The notes: a model not told the origin generated them from the letters alone. A stretch of DNA of 57,350 nt from Colwellia sp. (GCA_002733765.1 NVWU01000025.1:1027-58376), one strand, 5' to 3'. Numbered from the stretch's first letter, positions 1-9,449 are shown. Numbers and translations: made by a program.

Positions 1-8
1 GTTTTAGT

Positions 9-84
9 GTCCCTATCGTCTAGAGGCCTAGGACACCGCCCTTTCACGGCGGTAACAGGGGTTCGAATCCCCTTAGGGATGCCA
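9..84 (+). tRNA. tRNA-Glu (anticodon TTC), copy 1
   Basis: A 76-base cloverleaf with 3' CCA encoded. The acceptor arms GTCCCTA and TAGGGAT pair, the anticodon stem CCGCC/GGCGG (36-40, 48-52) encloses the loop with TTC at 43-45, and the T arm contains GGTTCGAATCC. The body closely matches bacterial tRNA-Glu. An identical copy starts 268 bases downstream. Confidence 0.97.
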
Positions 85-276
85 CTTTATTTTTAAATAG
101 AAATATTAAAAGTAAGGTGCATAAAAGTGATGTAGTTTCTTATGCTATGGATTTTTAATCTTAAATAAGAGTTTAGAGTTTTAGTTTTTCGATCAGTCTA
201 TTATTATCAGACTGAGTAAAATTAAATCACCAGAGTGATCTGGTAGATAGTTTGTATTAACAATAGTTAATTCAGT

Positions 277-352
277 GTCCCTATCGTCTAGAGGCCTAGG
301 ACACCGCCCTTTCACGGCGGTAACAGGGGTTCGAATCCCCTTAGGGATGCCA
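277..352 (+). tRNA. tRNA-Glu (anticodon TTC), copy 2
   Basis: Identical over all 76 bases to the copy at 9-84, including the encoded CCA. The anticodon TTC is at 311-313. Short flanks (GTGTCC before, ACTTTATTTTTA after) are also shared, which indicates a tandem duplication and a multi-copy tRNA-Glu locus that may continue beyond the left edge of the window. Confidence 0.97.
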
Positions 353-401
353 CTTTATTTTTAGCTTATTTGAAAATAAAGTGTACTAAAAGTGATTAGA
401 G

Positions 402-440
402 AAAGCCCACGCAATATATTAATATTGCGTGGGCTTTTTT
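402..440 (+). terminator. Rho-independent terminator of the tRNA-Glu genes
   Basis: Perfect 16-bp inverted repeat (402-417 with 422-437), loop ATTA, GC-rich core GCCCACGC, followed by a T run. It lies 50 bases after the second tRNA and separates it from the propionate operon. Confidence 0.9.
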
Positions 441-492
441 GCTTTGCTGAAGAAAATTCAATCCATTCATCTCTTCATATCAGTCATTTTAA

Positions 493-504
493 ATTGTCGA
501 CAAT
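493..504. promoter_or_regulatory. Candidate GntR operator 1 of the prp operon
   Basis: The perfect 12-bp palindrome ATTGTCGACAAT. Its core TGTCGACA recurs at 567-574. The two lie on either side of a candidate promoter in front of the GntR gene, so they are probably that regulator's own operators. This is an inference from position and symmetry. Confidence 0.6.
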
Positions 505-519
505 AATACTTAAGTCTAC

Positions 520-547
520 TTGATTAATTAAATAATTCGGTTATTAT
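520..547 (+). promoter_or_regulatory. Candidate promoter of the prp operon
   Basis: TTGATT (520-525) and TATTAT (542-547) are separated by 16 bases and lie between the two TGTCGACA palindromes. Both hexamers are imperfect in an AT-rich region, so the call is tentative. Confidence 0.35.
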
Positions 548-565
548 TCATATTACAAATATGAT

Positions 566-577
566 GTGTCGACAATG
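566..577. promoter_or_regulatory. Candidate GntR operator 2 of the prp operon
   Basis: Contains the core TGTCGACA (567-574), extended to GTGTCGACAAT. Its centre is 72 bp from operator 1, and it sits between the candidate promoter and the GntR start codon, a position suited to repression. Confidence 0.55.
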
Positions 578-624
578 TAGGCACAGATAAATAATTATTA
601 TTTTAACCTGATGTACTTAAATTT

Positions 625-1344
625 ATGAAAACAAATAATCCAACTCAACGAGCAGCGGTCACTACCGCAGATAAAGTATTTGAACAAATACAACATGCTA
701 TTGTTGAAGGTGAAATTCCATCAGGTAGTAAAATAAGTGAACCTGAGTTAGCTAAGCATTATCAAATAAGCCGTTCAACGTTACGTGAAGCATTAAATCG
801 CCTAGAAAAGTGCCACCTTATTGAAAGAAAAGCAAACGTTGGTTCTCGTGTTGTTAAATGTTCTATTGAAGGACTATTAGAGCTTTATGTTACTAGAGAG
901 GCACTTGAGGGTATGGCATGCAGGCAAGCAGCGAAAAACATGTCAGATGAAGAAATAGCACACATGCAAGCAATGCTTAAAGTACATGCTCAAACCCAAG
1001 ACCTAAAAGATGGAATTGCTTATTATCAAGAAGAAGGAAACCTTGATTTTCATTATAAAGTTATTTTAGGTAGTCATAACAAACAATTAATCGAATTGAT
1101 TTGTGGCCAATTATATCACTTAGTACGCATGTATCGTTGTCAATTCGGTATGTACAGCCCCAGAGCAAGTCGTGCTTTTGATGAACACTCGCACATAATC
1201 CAAGCTATCGCAGATAGAGACGGAGAATTAGCCGAAATGTTAATGCGTCGTCATATTGCGGCATCACGTAAAAATATAGAAAATAAAATATCAAAAGAAA
1301 TCATTCAAAAAGAGCAAACAAAAATTCAACTCATTAAGTCTTAA
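625..1344 (+). CDS. GntR-family (FCD subfamily) regulator of the 2-methylcitrate operon
   Basis: A 239-residue FadR-type regulator. The winged helix-turn-helix is at about residues 15-80, with the GntR signature around [19 protein letters not shown] (39-57) and the wing at NVGSRV (71-76). The rest, about 85-225, is an all-helical FCD ligand-binding domain with acidic and histidine residues. It is the first gene of the prp operon, 13 bases before prpB. Its ligand is probably a propionate-pathway metabolite such as 2-methylcitrate or propionyl-CoA, inferred from context. It is unrelated to the sigma-54 activator also called PrpR in enterobacteria. No strong ribosome binding site is seen before the ATG. 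Confidence 0.9.
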   Translation: MKTNNPTQRAAVTTADKVFEQIQHAIVEGEIPSGSKISEPELAKHYQISRSTLREALNRLEKCHLIERKANVGSRVVKCSIEGLLELYVTREALEGMACRQAAKNMSDEEIAHMQAMLKVHAQTQDLKDGIAYYQEEGNLDFHYKVILGSHNKQLIELICGQLYHLVRMYRCQFGMYSPRASRAFDEHSHIIQAIADRDGELAEMLMRRHIAASRKNIENKISKEIIQKEQTKIQLIKS

Positions 1345-1357
1345 GAGGAAATATACC

Positions 1358-2248
1358 ATGACTAGTCAATTATCAGCGGGCGCAAAATTTCGCCAAGCGT
1401 TAGTAAATAACAAGCCACTACAAGTTGTAGGCACCATCAATGCTTATAGCGCTATGATGGCTGAACAAATAGGTCATCAAGCTATCTATTTATCAGGTGG
1501 CGGTGTTGCTAATGCCTCTTATGGTTTACCAGATCTTGGCATGACGTCATTAAATGATGTTGTTGCTGATGTGCAACGAATCACTGCGGCATCTAGCTTA
1601 CCTTTACTCGTTGATATTGATACCGGTTGGGGTGGGGCGTTTAATATTGCTAAAACAATACGTGATATGGAAAAAGCTGGCGCTGCAGCTGTTCATATTG
1701 AAGATCAAGTCGCTCAAAAACGTTGTGGTCATCGTCCAAATAAAGAAATCGTTACTATTGAAGAAATGGTTGATCGTATTCGCGCAGCAGTTGATGCACG
1801 TATTGATCCTGATTTTTTCATTATGGCTCGTACAGATGCGTTTGCTCAAGAAGGTTTAGAGGCCGCTATTGAACGTGCCAAGGCCTATGTTGCCGCTGGT
1901 GCGGATGGTATTTTTGCCGAAGCAATTCAAACTGAAGAGCATTATCGTGCTTTTTCAGCAGCGTTAGATGTTCCTATTCTTGCTAATATCACCGAGTTTG
2001 GTCAAACCGAATTATGGAATAAAAAAGAATTAGGTGAGTGGGGTTGTGCCATGGTGCTTTATCCTTTATCTGCTTTTAGAGCAATGAATAAAGCAGCTGA
2101 ATTAGTGTATAGAACTCTTTTAGCTGATGGTGATCAAAAAGCAGTGGTCGATACGATGCAAACTCGTATGGATTTATATGATTACCTTGGTTATCACGAT
2201 TATGAACAAAAATTAGATTCGTTATTTGCTGATGGAAAAAACAAGTAA
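1358..2248 (+). CDS. prpB: 2-methylisocitrate lyase
   Basis: The 296-residue protein cleaves 2-methylisocitrate to pyruvate and succinate, the last step of the 2-methylcitrate cycle. It belongs to the isocitrate lyase/PEP mutase superfamily. The catalytic motif K-R-C-G-H lies at residues 121-125 with the nucleophile Cys123, and the metal-site region DIDTGWGG comes earlier. Length is normal for PrpB. AGAGGA 8 bases upstream supports the ATG. It is the second gene of the operon, and prpC follows after 37 bases. Confidence 0.96.
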   Translation: MTSQLSAGAKFRQALVNNKPLQVVGTINAYSAMMAEQIGHQAIYLSGGGVANASYGLPDLGMTSLNDVVADVQRITAASSLPLLVDIDTGWGGAFNIAKTIRDMEKAGAAAVHIEDQVAQKRCGHRPNKEIVTIEEMVDRIRAAVDARIDPDFFIMARTDAFAQEGLEAAIERAKAYVAAGADGIFAEAIQTEEHYRAFSAALDVPILANITEFGQTELWNKKELGEWGCAMVLYPLSAFRAMNKAAELVYRTLLADGDQKAVVDTMQTRMDLYDYLGYHDYEQKLDSLFADGKNK

Positions 2249-2285
2249 ATTAACTATAAGAATATTAAAGAGTGAGAAAGTAATT

Positions 2286-3410
2286 ATGTCAGAAAAAAAA
2301 ATTAGTGGTGCAGGCTTACGTGGCCAAAGCGCAGGTGAAACGGCTATTTGTACTGTAGGTAAATCAGGTAGTGGTTTAACTTACTGCGGTTATGATGTTT
2401 CTGATTTAGCTGATAATGCTACTTTTGAAGAAGTAGCTTATTTATTATTCAATGGTGAATTACCAACAGGTGGTGAGCTAGCGGAATACAAAGCTGAACT
2501 ACTAACGATGCGTGATATTCCACAAGCATTAAAAAATGTGTTAAAACTTATTCCAAAAGATGCACACCCGATGGACGTTATGCGTACTGGTTGTTCATTT
2601 TTAGGTAATATTGAACCCGAAGTTGATTTTTCTCAGCAAAATAAAGCCGCTAACCGTTTATTAGCCGCGTTTCCGGCAATTATGTGTTATTGGTATAAAT
2701 TTTCACATGATGCGATAGAAATTGATTGTGCAAGTGATGAAGCATCACTGGGTGGTCATTTCTTACGTTTACTTAATGGCGAAAGCCCATCAGCACAACA
2801 TGAACGGGTAATGGATGTATCGTTAATTTTATATGCTGAGCATGAATTTAACGCGTCAACTTTTACGGCTCGTGTATGTGCTTCAACATTATCAGATATG
2901 TTCTCATGTATAACCGGTGCTATCGGTACCTTACGTGGTCCATTACACGGTGGTGCAAATGAAGCTGCGATGGATATGATCGAAAAATTCACATCGCCTC
3001 AAGATGCCAAAGTACAAATGGCAGGTATGCTTGAGCGCAAAGAAAAAATCATGGGTTTTGGTCATGCGGTATACCGCACTTCGGATCCGCGCAATGTCAT
3101 TATTAAAAAATGGTCAGAGAAGTTAGCGGCTGAAAATGGAGATACATCACTTTATGATATTTCCGTTGCTTGTGAAGAGTTTATGTGGGATACCAAAAAA
3201 TTATTTTGTAATGCAGATTTCTTCCATGCATCTACTTATAACTATATGGGTATTCCAACTAAACTGTTTACGCCTATTTTTGTTTGTTCACGTTTAACTG
3301 GCTGGGCGGCTCACGTAATGGAGCAGCGCTCTAACAACCGTATTATTCGTCCTAGTGCTGATTATATTGGTTCAGAGCCAAGAAAAGTAGTACCTATTAG
3401 CGAAAGATAA
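2286..3410 (+). CDS. prpC: 2-methylcitrate synthase
   Basis: It condenses propionyl-CoA with oxaloacetate to 2-methylcitrate. The 374-residue protein is of the citrate synthase fold, with the expected catalytic triad: His221 in PLHGGANEA, His260 in GFGHAVYR and Asp311 in NADFFHA. The frame is open 60 bases further upstream, but the ATG at 2286, which gives MSEKKISGAGLRG, fits PrpC proteins. The upstream extension overlaps the end of prpB and has no family resemblance. Together with PrpB and AcnD it forms the cycle that detoxifies and uses propionate, typically from odd-chain fatty acids or branched amino acids. Confidence 0.96.
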   Translation: MSEKKISGAGLRGQSAGETAICTVGKSGSGLTYCGYDVSDLADNATFEEVAYLLFNGELPTGGELAEYKAELLTMRDIPQALKNVLKLIPKDAHPMDVMRTGCSFLGNIEPEVDFSQQNKAANRLLAAFPAIMCYWYKFSHDAIEIDCASDEASLGGHFLRLLNGESPSAQHERVMDVSLILYAEHEFNASTFTARVCASTLSDMFSCITGAIGTLRGPLHGGANEAAMDMIEKFTSPQDAKVQMAGMLERKEKIMGFGHAVYRTSDPRNVIIKKWSEKLAAENGDTSLYDISVACEEFMWDTKKLFCNADFFHASTYNYMGIPTKLFTPIFVCSRLTGWAAHVMEQRSNNRIIRPSADYIGSEPRKVVPISER

Positions 3411-3603
3411 AACATGTATGGGATTGTTGGTTAAACATTAACAATTCGTCGTTTAAGTTAAAACCTAACGGTTATTTCATTAACATTCGTATTTAATAGG
3501 GCCTGCTGAAAATAAATATAACAAAAATTTATGGTTAGGTCTTATTGACTTTAAAGCGGTTATTGAATAACAGATATACCTTTAACTTAGATTAATAACA
3601 GGA

Positions 3604-3634
3604 AAGTAGGTGAAAGCTTTCGCTTAGCCTACTT
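3604..3634 (+). other. Hairpin in the prpC-acnD leader
   Basis: The arms AAGTAGG (3604-3610) and CCTACTT (3628-3634) pair, with an inner AAGC/GCTT stem. No T run follows. It lies 32 bases before the acnD ATG in the 255-base prpC-acnD gap. It could affect message stability or acnD translation. The rest of the gap shows no gene. Confidence 0.45.
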
Positions 3635-3665
3635 CACTCCTTAACCTCACTCTGTGGATTATATT

Positions 3666-6269
3666 ATGAACTATGATTACCGCAAACCGCTTCCAGGTGC
3701 GAATATAGATTTTTTTGATACGCGAGAAGCTATCGATACTATTAAACCAGGCGCTTACGCTAAATTACCTTACACCTCACGCGTATTAGCTGAACAATTA
3801 GTACGTCGTTGTGATCCTGAAATGTTAACGGATTCGTTAAAGCAAATTATCGACGTTAAGCAAGATCTCGATTTCCCTTGGTATCCTGCTCGAGTGGTTT
3901 GTCATGACATTTTAGGTCAAACCGCCTTAGTTGATTTAGCGGGTCTTCGTGATGCTATCGCTGAGCAAGGTGGCGATCCATCAAAAGTAAACCCAGTGGT
4001 ACCGACACAATTAATTGTTGACCATTCATTAGCGGTAGAAGCACCCGGTTTTGACCCTGATGCATTTGATAAAAATCGCTCGATTGAAGACCGTCGTAAT
4101 GAACAACGTTTTCACTTTATCGAGTGGACTAAAACTGCGTTTAAAAATGTTGATGTTATTCCTGCCGGTAACGGTATTATGCACCAAATCAACTTAGAAA
4201 AAATGTCGCCAGTTATTCAAGCGCGTGATGGTGTCGCTTTTCCTGACACTTGTGTTGGTACCGATAGCCATACTCCACATATTGATTGCCTCGGGGTTAT
4301 TGCTATTGGTGTTGGCGGGCTAGAAGCTGAAACGGTTATGCTGGGTCGACCTTCTATGATGCGTTTACCCGATATTATTGGTGTTAAATTAACAGGTAAA
4401 CGTGAACCAGGCATTACTGCTACCGATATGGTTTTAGCAATCACTGAATTCTTACGTAATGAGAAAGTTGTTTCTTCTTATTTAGAGTTTTTCGGTGAAG
4501 GCACTAAAAATTTAACCATTGGCGACCGTGCAACTATCTCAAATATGACACCAGAATATGGTGCGTCAGCAGGTATGTTCTACATTGATCAGCAAACCAT
4601 TGATTACTTAAAAATTACCGGTCGTGAGCCAGAGCAAGTAAAACTTGTTGAAACTTATGCTAAACACACCGGTTTATGGGCTGATGATTTAGTTGAAGCG
4701 CAATACCCTCGTGTTATCGAGTTTGATTTATCAACGGTATGTCGTAACTTAGCAGGTCCTTCTAATCCACATCGTCGTTTAGCGACAGCTGATTTAGCTT
4801 CGAAAGACATTGCTAAAAATTTAGATGCTTGTAAAGCACAAGAAGCTAATGGCGAAATGCCAGATGGCGCGGTAATTATTGCTGCTATTACTTCATGTAC
4901 TAACACCTCTAACCCACGTAACGTTGTTGCTGCAGGTCTGGTGGCTAAGCGCGCTAATGAATTAGGTTTAGTACGTAAACCTTGGGTTAAATCATCATTT
5001 GCTCCGGGTTCAAAAGTAGCCAAGCTTTATTTAGAAGAAGCAGGGCTTCTCTCTGAAATGGAAAAGTTAGGTTTTGGTATTGTCGGTTATGCTTGTACTA
5101 CTTGTAACGGCATGTCAGGCGCGTTAGATCCAAAAATTCAACAAGAAATTATCGACCGAGATTTATACTCAACAGCGGTTCTATCAGGTAACCGTAACTT
5201 TGATGGTCGTATTCATCCACATGCAAAACAAGCATTCTTGGCGTCACCACCACTAGTTGTTGCTTATGCAATTGCAGGTACGATGCGTTTTGATATTGAA
5301 AAAGACATCTTAGGTCAAGATCAAAACGGTAACGATATTACTTTGAAAGATATCTGGCCATCTGATGAAGAAATCGATGCAATCGTTGCGTCATGTGTTA
5401 AGCCTGAGCAATTCAAGAAAATTTACACGCCAATGTTTGATTTAGGCGCGTTTGAACCTGCTGAAAGTCCGTTATACGACTGGGATCCTAAGAGTACTTA
5501 TATCCGCCGACCTCCCTATTGGGAAGGTGCCTTAGCAGGTGTTCGTACCATGAAAGGTATGCGTCCTTTAGCGGTACTAGGTGACAACATCACCACCGAC
5601 CATTTATCACCATCTAATGCGATTCAATTAGACAGTGCAGCGGGTGCTTACCTTGAAAAAATGGGCTTGCCAGTAGAGGACTTTAATTCATATGCTACTC
5701 ACCGTGGCGATCATGAAACTACGCAAAGAGCAACGTTCGCTAATCCGAAATTGTTTAATGAAATGTGTCGTGACGAAAATGGCGAAGTTAAACAAGGCTC
5801 ACTAACACGTATCGAGCCTGAAGGAACTGAGTCTCGCATGTGGGAAGCTATCGAAATTTACATGGAGCGCAAGCAGCCATTAATCATCATCGCTGGTGCA
5901 GATTACGGTCAAGGGTCATCACGTGATTGGGCTGCAAAAGGTGTTCGTTTAGCTGGTGTAGAAGTTATCGTTTCACAAGGTTTTGAACGTATTCACCGTA
6001 CTAACTTAGTCGGCATGGGTGTTTTACCACTTGAATTTACTAATGGTGAAACACGCCACACTTACAATATTGATGGTAGCGAAACTTATGATGTAGTTGG
6101 TACTACATCACCAGGCGCAGCGATGACTGTTGTGATGACACGTGCAAACGGCGAAGTAGTTGAAATTCCAGTGAAATGTCGTTTAGATACAGCGGAAGAA
6201 GTTTCTGTTTACGATGGCGGCGGGGTATTACAAAAGTTTGCCACTGATTTCTTGGAATCTAATTCTTAA
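3666..6269 (+). CDS. acnD: Fe/S-dependent 2-methylcitrate dehydratase AcnD
   Basis: An aconitase-family enzyme of 867 residues that dehydrates 2-methylcitrate and, with PrpF, replaces PrpD. The cluster-binding cysteines are Cys411 (ITSCTNTSNP) and Cys477/Cys480 (CTTCNG). Aconitase signatures such as TDSHTPHIDCLG and the C-terminal swivel-domain segment GADYGQGSSRDWAAKG are intact. A GTG at 3654 would add four residues, but the ATG at 3666 gives MNYDYRKPLPG, the usual start of AcnD proteins. The adjoining prpF confirms that this is AcnD rather than AcnA. A repeat-like segment and a terminator follow. Confidence 0.95.
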   Translation: MNYDYRKPLPGANIDFFDTREAIDTIKPGAYAKLPYTSRVLAEQLVRRCDPEMLTDSLKQIIDVKQDLDFPWYPARVVCHDILGQTALVDLAGLRDAIAEQGGDPSKVNPVVPTQLIVDHSLAVEAPGFDPDAFDKNRSIEDRRNEQRFHFIEWTKTAFKNVDVIPAGNGIMHQINLEKMSPVIQARDGVAFPDTCVGTDSHTPHIDCLGVIAIGVGGLEAETVMLGRPSMMRLPDIIGVKLTGKREPGITATDMVLAITEFLRNEKVVSSYLEFFGEGTKNLTIGDRATISNMTPEYGASAGMFYIDQQTIDYLKITGREPEQVKLVETYAKHTGLWADDLVEAQYPRVIEFDLSTVCRNLAGPSNPHRRLATADLASKDIAKNLDACKAQEANGEMPDGAVIIAAITSCTNTSNPRNVVAAGLVAKRANELGLVRKPWVKSSFAPGSKVAKLYLEEAGLLSEMEKLGFGIVGYACTTCNGMSGALDPKIQQEIIDRDLYSTAVLSGNRNFDGRIHPHAKQAFLASPPLVVAYAIAGTMRFDIEKDILGQDQNGNDITLKDIWPSDEEIDAIVASCVKPEQFKKIYTPMFDLGAFEPAESPLYDWDPKSTYIRRPPYWEGALAGVRTMKGMRPLAVLGDNITTDHLSPSNAIQLDSAAGAYLEKMGLPVEDFNSYATHRGDHETTQRATFANPKLFNEMCRDENGEVKQGSLTRIEPEGTESRMWEAIEIYMERKQPLIIIAGADYGQGSSRDWAAKGVRLAGVEVIVSQGFERIHRTNLVGMGVLPLEFTNGETRHTYNIDGSETYDVVGTTSPGAAMTVVMTRANGEVVEIPVKCRLDTAEEVSVYDGGGVLQKFATDFLESNS

Positions 6270-6275
6270 ATGGTC

Positions 6276-6356
6276 TTTTAGCTCGATTTCTGCGTTGGAA
6301 GTGCTCATGTACACTTGTACATTCCGCGCTTCCGCCTTGAATTAGAACTAAAATCC
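6276..6356. repeat. Extragenic palindromic repeat after acnD
   Basis: A compact dyad. GGAAGTGC (6297-6304) pairs imperfectly with GCGCTTCC (6326-6333), and inside it ATGTAC/GTACAT (6307-6312, 6317-6322) is perfect. The segment is far richer in GC than its surroundings, and it resembles the dispersed extragenic repeats common in Alteromonadales. Other copies cannot be counted from this window. Confidence 0.45.
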
Positions 6357-6402
6357 TGCTTTAAGAAAATAGATTCAGCGTGATTATTTCAATTAATTTT
6401 TA

Positions 6403-6442
6403 AAATGGCACATTTTCTTATGAAAGATAATGTGCCATTTTT
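6403..6442 (+). terminator. Hairpin with T run between acnD and prpF
   Basis: The 12-bp perfect stem AAATGGCACATT (6403-6414) pairs with 6429-6440, followed by Ts. It ends only 26 bases before the prpF ATG, so it may reduce rather than abolish transcription into prpF, or prpF may have its own promoter. Confidence 0.7.
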
Positions 6443-6467
6443 GTAAGAAAAATAAAAGGAGAGAATA

Positions 6468-7646
6468 ATGTCTCAAGTTCCTCAAGTAAAAATTCCAGCT
6501 ACGTATATTCGTGGTGGTACTTCGAAAGGTGTATTTTTTAATTTAACTGATCTGCCAGAGCGCTGTCAGGTTCCAGGTGAAGCTCGCGATAACATGTTAT
6601 TGCGTGTAATTGGTAGCCCGGATCCCTATGGTAAACAAACCGATGGTATGGGCGGAGCCACATCAAGTACCAGTAAAACGGTAATACTCGCTAAATCAGA
6701 ACAAGTCGATCATGATGTTGATTATCTCTTTGGACAAGTGGCCATTGATAAAGCGTTTGTTGATTGGAGTGGTAACTGCGGCAACCTTACTGCAGCTGTC
6801 GGCTCTTTTGCTATTAGCTCAGGGTTAGTGAGTGCAGATAGAATACCTGAAAATGGTATTTGCGAAGTGAGAATTTGGCAGAAAAATATCAGTAAAACAA
6901 TTATTGCTCATGTACCAATTACACAAGGTGAAGTGCAAGAAACTGGTGATTTTGAACTGGATGGTGTGACTTTCCCCGCGGCTGAAGTGCAAGTCGACTT
7001 TATTGCACCCGTTGATCCAAGCGAAGCGATGTTCCCTACAGGCAATTTAGTAGATGATCTTGTTGTACCTGATATTGGTACTTTTAAAGTAACCATGATT
7101 ACCGCCGGTATCCCGACTATTTTCTTAAATGCAGACGAGATAGGGTATACAGGAACTGAGTTGCAAGAAGCCATTAATGGCGATGAAAAAGCATTAACGC
7201 GTTTTGAAACCATTCGTGCGTATGGCGCAGTAAAAATGGGCTTGATTAATGATATTTCTGAAGCGCAATCTCGTCAACATACCCCTAAAGTAGCATTTGT
7301 TGCACCAGCACAAGCTTATACCTCGTCTAGCGGAAAAAACATTACTGCCAGTGACATTGATTTACACGTGCGTGCATTATCAATGGGTAAGTTACACCAT
7401 GCTATGATGGGCACCGCTGCTGTCGCTATTGGTACTGCTGCGGCTATTCCTGGCACATTGGTCAATTTAGCTGCTGGTTCAGGAGAAAGAAGCGCGGTAA
7501 CTTTTGGCCACCCATCGGGTACACTAAAAGTTGGAGCACAAGCTGAATGTATTAATGGTAACTGGACAGTCAAAAAAGTAAGTATGAGCCGTAGTGCTAG
7601 AGTATTGATGGAAGGTTGTGTGAGAATTCCTGGTGATTGCTTCTAG
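6468..7646 (+). CDS. prpF: 2-methylaconitate cis-trans isomerase PrpF
   Basis: The 392-residue AcnD partner of the diaminopimelate-epimerase-like fold. It converts the 2-methylaconitate isomer made by AcnD to the form that aconitase rehydrates. The family start IPATYIRGGTSKGVFF is present, with GNCGN at about residues 103-107 in the active-site region. A clear AAAGGAGAG ribosome site precedes the ATG. Placement after acnD is the standard order. The propionyl-CoA synthetase gene prpE is not in the window. Confidence 0.95.
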   Translation: MSQVPQVKIPATYIRGGTSKGVFFNLTDLPERCQVPGEARDNMLLRVIGSPDPYGKQTDGMGGATSSTSKTVILAKSEQVDHDVDYLFGQVAIDKAFVDWSGNCGNLTAAVGSFAISSGLVSADRIPENGICEVRIWQKNISKTIIAHVPITQGEVQETGDFELDGVTFPAAEVQVDFIAPVDPSEAMFPTGNLVDDLVVPDIGTFKVTMITAGIPTIFLNADEIGYTGTELQEAINGDEKALTRFETIRAYGAVKMGLINDISEAQSRQHTPKVAFVAPAQAYTSSSGKNITASDIDLHVRALSMGKLHHAMMGTAAVAIGTAAAIPGTLVNLAAGSGERSAVTFGHPSGTLKVGAQAECINGNWTVKKVSMSRSARVLMEGCVRIPGDCF

Positions 7647-7755
7647 TTATTAGCTTTTAGATACAAAGAATATTAGTACTTTAGGCTATATTTGAATTAT
7701 TTTACTTTGATTTATAGCCTAGTCAGTTTATAAAGAGACTATTATATTTTAATTT

Positions 7756-7915
7756 ATACCAATCAAACTATCTAAGTGATCTTTTTAAATGGTCTAAATA
7801 TCCAATAACATTGTTGCTTTCAATCCCAATAGCCAGCTATTGCTCAATCAAGCGCCTTGTTCTTGAACATTTACCTTCATTAAAAATTGACCCATTAATT
7901 AATTTAATTGGTATT
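7756..7915. repeat. MITE-like element with TATACCAAT/ATTGGTAT ends
   Basis: The left end TATACCAATCAAACTA and the right end around TTAATTTAATTGGTATT form imperfect terminal inverted repeats around about 160 bases with no gene. The ends match those of the short palindrome at 14641-14684. This looks like a small non-autonomous repeat family. No matching transposase is in the window. Confidence 0.5.
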
Positions 7916-7917
7916 AC

Positions 7918-8592
7918 ATGTTTTTAAGGATTTTTATTTTGACTAGGTTTTTAAATGTACCATCACTCACTGCACTATTTATTTTTGGCTCATTAAGTGT
8001 GATCTCACCGCAAGTATTTGCCGCCACCGTTAATGTATCTGATAATTTAGTAGTCAGTGAAGTAAATGATAAAAGCATCGATAATGGTTTTTTAGGTAAA
8101 AAGTCTTCTTTCAAACTTAACCCGGGTAATCATGCTTTAATTGTACGCTATAAAGATGTATTTGAGGACTTAGAATTCGCTGAAGAGAGACGGGTTGAAT
8201 CACAAGATTTTGTTGTTAAATTTACTATCACTGATCAAAAACAGCTTAAATTAAGCACGATTAAAATAAAGGATTTAGCGGCGGCTGAAAGTTTTAAAAA
8301 GTCACCTAAATTGAAATTAAAAGATGGGCATGATAATCAACTTAATTTAACATTAGAGAAAGTTGCGGATTATAAATTAGCTAAGCAAGTTGATCTTGCT
8401 GTCAGTGCACTCGCTTCAAAGCAAATCATTCAAACAAAAAGTTCGGTATTACCAACAGCCTCTACAGTAGCTACACAAAAATCGGCCAATACGTTGATAC
8501 AGGTTAATGCTTTAACGATGTTAAAACACTGGTGGCAGAATGCTTCTAATGATGAAAAGCAGCGTTTTAAGCAATTTACTCAGGAAAATTAA
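7918..8592 (+). CDS. Secreted YccT/CsgI-like protein (DUF2057 family)
   Basis: A 224-residue exported protein with an N-terminal signal peptide ending near VFAA (residues 33-36). The mature part begins with a beta-rich stretch (NVSDNLVVSEVNDKSI, then a glycine and the segment NHALIVRYKD) typical of DUF2057. In Escherichia coli the relative YccT (CsgI) is a periplasmic inhibitor of curli assembly. No curli genes are visible here, so its role is open. The ATG at 7918 may not be the start: TTG at 7939 has AAGGA at a good distance upstream and gives a tidier signal peptide. The SIMPL-domain gene follows after 26 bases. Confidence 0.65.
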   Translation: MFLRIFILTRFLNVPSLTALFIFGSLSVISPQVFAATVNVSDNLVVSEVNDKSIDNGFLGKKSSFKLNPGNHALIVRYKDVFEDLEFAEERRVESQDFVVKFTITDQKQLKLSTIKIKDLAAAESFKKSPKLKLKDGHDNQLNLTLEKVADYKLAKQVDLAVSALASKQIIQTKSSVLPTASTVATQKSANTLIQVNALTMLKHWWQNASNDEKQRFKQFTQEN

Positions 8593-8618
8593 ATAAACAA
8601 AGTATGTAGGAGTTATCC

Positions 8619-9449
8619 ATGACTAAGTTTTTAATGTCTCTATTCGTTAGTACTTTTGCTGTTAGCACATTAACTATTAGTGCTAACAGCATGGCTTTGA
8701 ATGGAGAAACTCCTAGTATTGAAGTTCGTTATATTGAAGTAAAAGGGCAAGCAAGTGTTTTAGCCGAGCCTGACAGCTTTTCGTTAAATATTGCTATTAT
8801 AGAACGTGGTCGACTTACGGATAAAATAAGAGCAGTTGTTGATTATAAAAGTAATCAAGTCGTTCAAGTTGCGAAAAGTCTTGGCATTAAAAGTCATGAC
8901 ATCAACTCAGCTAGGGTTATGTTAACGGTAGTAAAAGATAAACCGTCAATTATAGTCGAAGGTATAGAAGTTCGTCAAAGAGCAGGGAATGGTTCTTTGC
9001 CAAATAACCAATACAATAAAGTAACTATTGGGGCTGACGGTGTTCAAAGGCAAAATAATATTAAGCCACAATATTTTGAATTAAGTCGAATGATTAGCAT
9101 TAACTTTTCAAGTATTGAAGGTTATGATAAATTTCTAAGTAAGGTTATTAAATTAGGTGTTAGCCGTATTTCTCCTTTAGCGATGTCAGTCGAAAATACG
9201 GAAATGCATTATCAACAGGCACTAGTTCAAGCGCTCACAAATGCGAAGAACAAAGCATCTAAAATAGCAATTCACTCAAACGTAGTGTTAGATAAACTAC
9301 TTTATGTTAAAGAACTGAGTAGTAATTATTATCGTTCTCGTTTAAGTTCAACAATGATGTCTGCTGAAATAACATCCAATCATACCTCTCAAGTGGGTAA
9401 TCAAGTTATTAACGCCAGTGTTTTAGTGAAATTTTCTATTCAAGAATAA
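8619..9449 (+). CDS. Periplasmic SIMPL-domain protein (DUF541)
   Basis: The 276-residue protein has a signal peptide to about residue 27. The SIMPL pattern follows: a strand reading IEVKGQASVLAEPDSFSLNIAI, a helix with repeated VVQVAKSLGI, a long middle insert (about residues 105-150), and the C-terminal helix-strand pair with ALTNAKNKASKIA. SIMPL proteins are envelope proteins of poorly defined function, often linked to oxidative stress. TAGGAG before the ATG is a good ribosome site. It is probably co-transcribed with the DUF2057 gene. Confidence 0.8.
   Translation: MTKFLMSLFVSTFAVSTLTISANSMALNGETPSIEVRYIEVKGQASVLAEPDSFSLNIAIIERGRLTDKIRAVVDYKSNQVVQVAKSLGIKSHDINSARVMLTVVKDKPSIIVEGIEVRQRAGNGSLPNNQYNKVTIGADGVQRQNNIKPQYFELSRMISINFSSIEGYDKFLSKVIKLGVSRISPLAMSVENTEMHYQQALVQALTNAKNKASKIAIHSNVVLDKLLYVKELSSNYYRSRLSSTMMSAEITSNHTSQVGNQVINASVLVKFSIQE

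Noticed and set aside
9..352. Duplicated tRNA-Glu as an integration scar
   Set aside because: Both copies are complete with their own flanks, and the 192 bases between hold no gene or mobile element; a simple tandem duplication explains them.
1554..1859. 101-residue alternate frame within prpB
   Set aside because: It is a frame shadow of a fully conserved enzyme gene.
3654..3665. GTG start for acnD four codons upstream
   Set aside because: The ATG at 3666 gives the usual AcnD N-terminus; no ribosome site supports the GTG.
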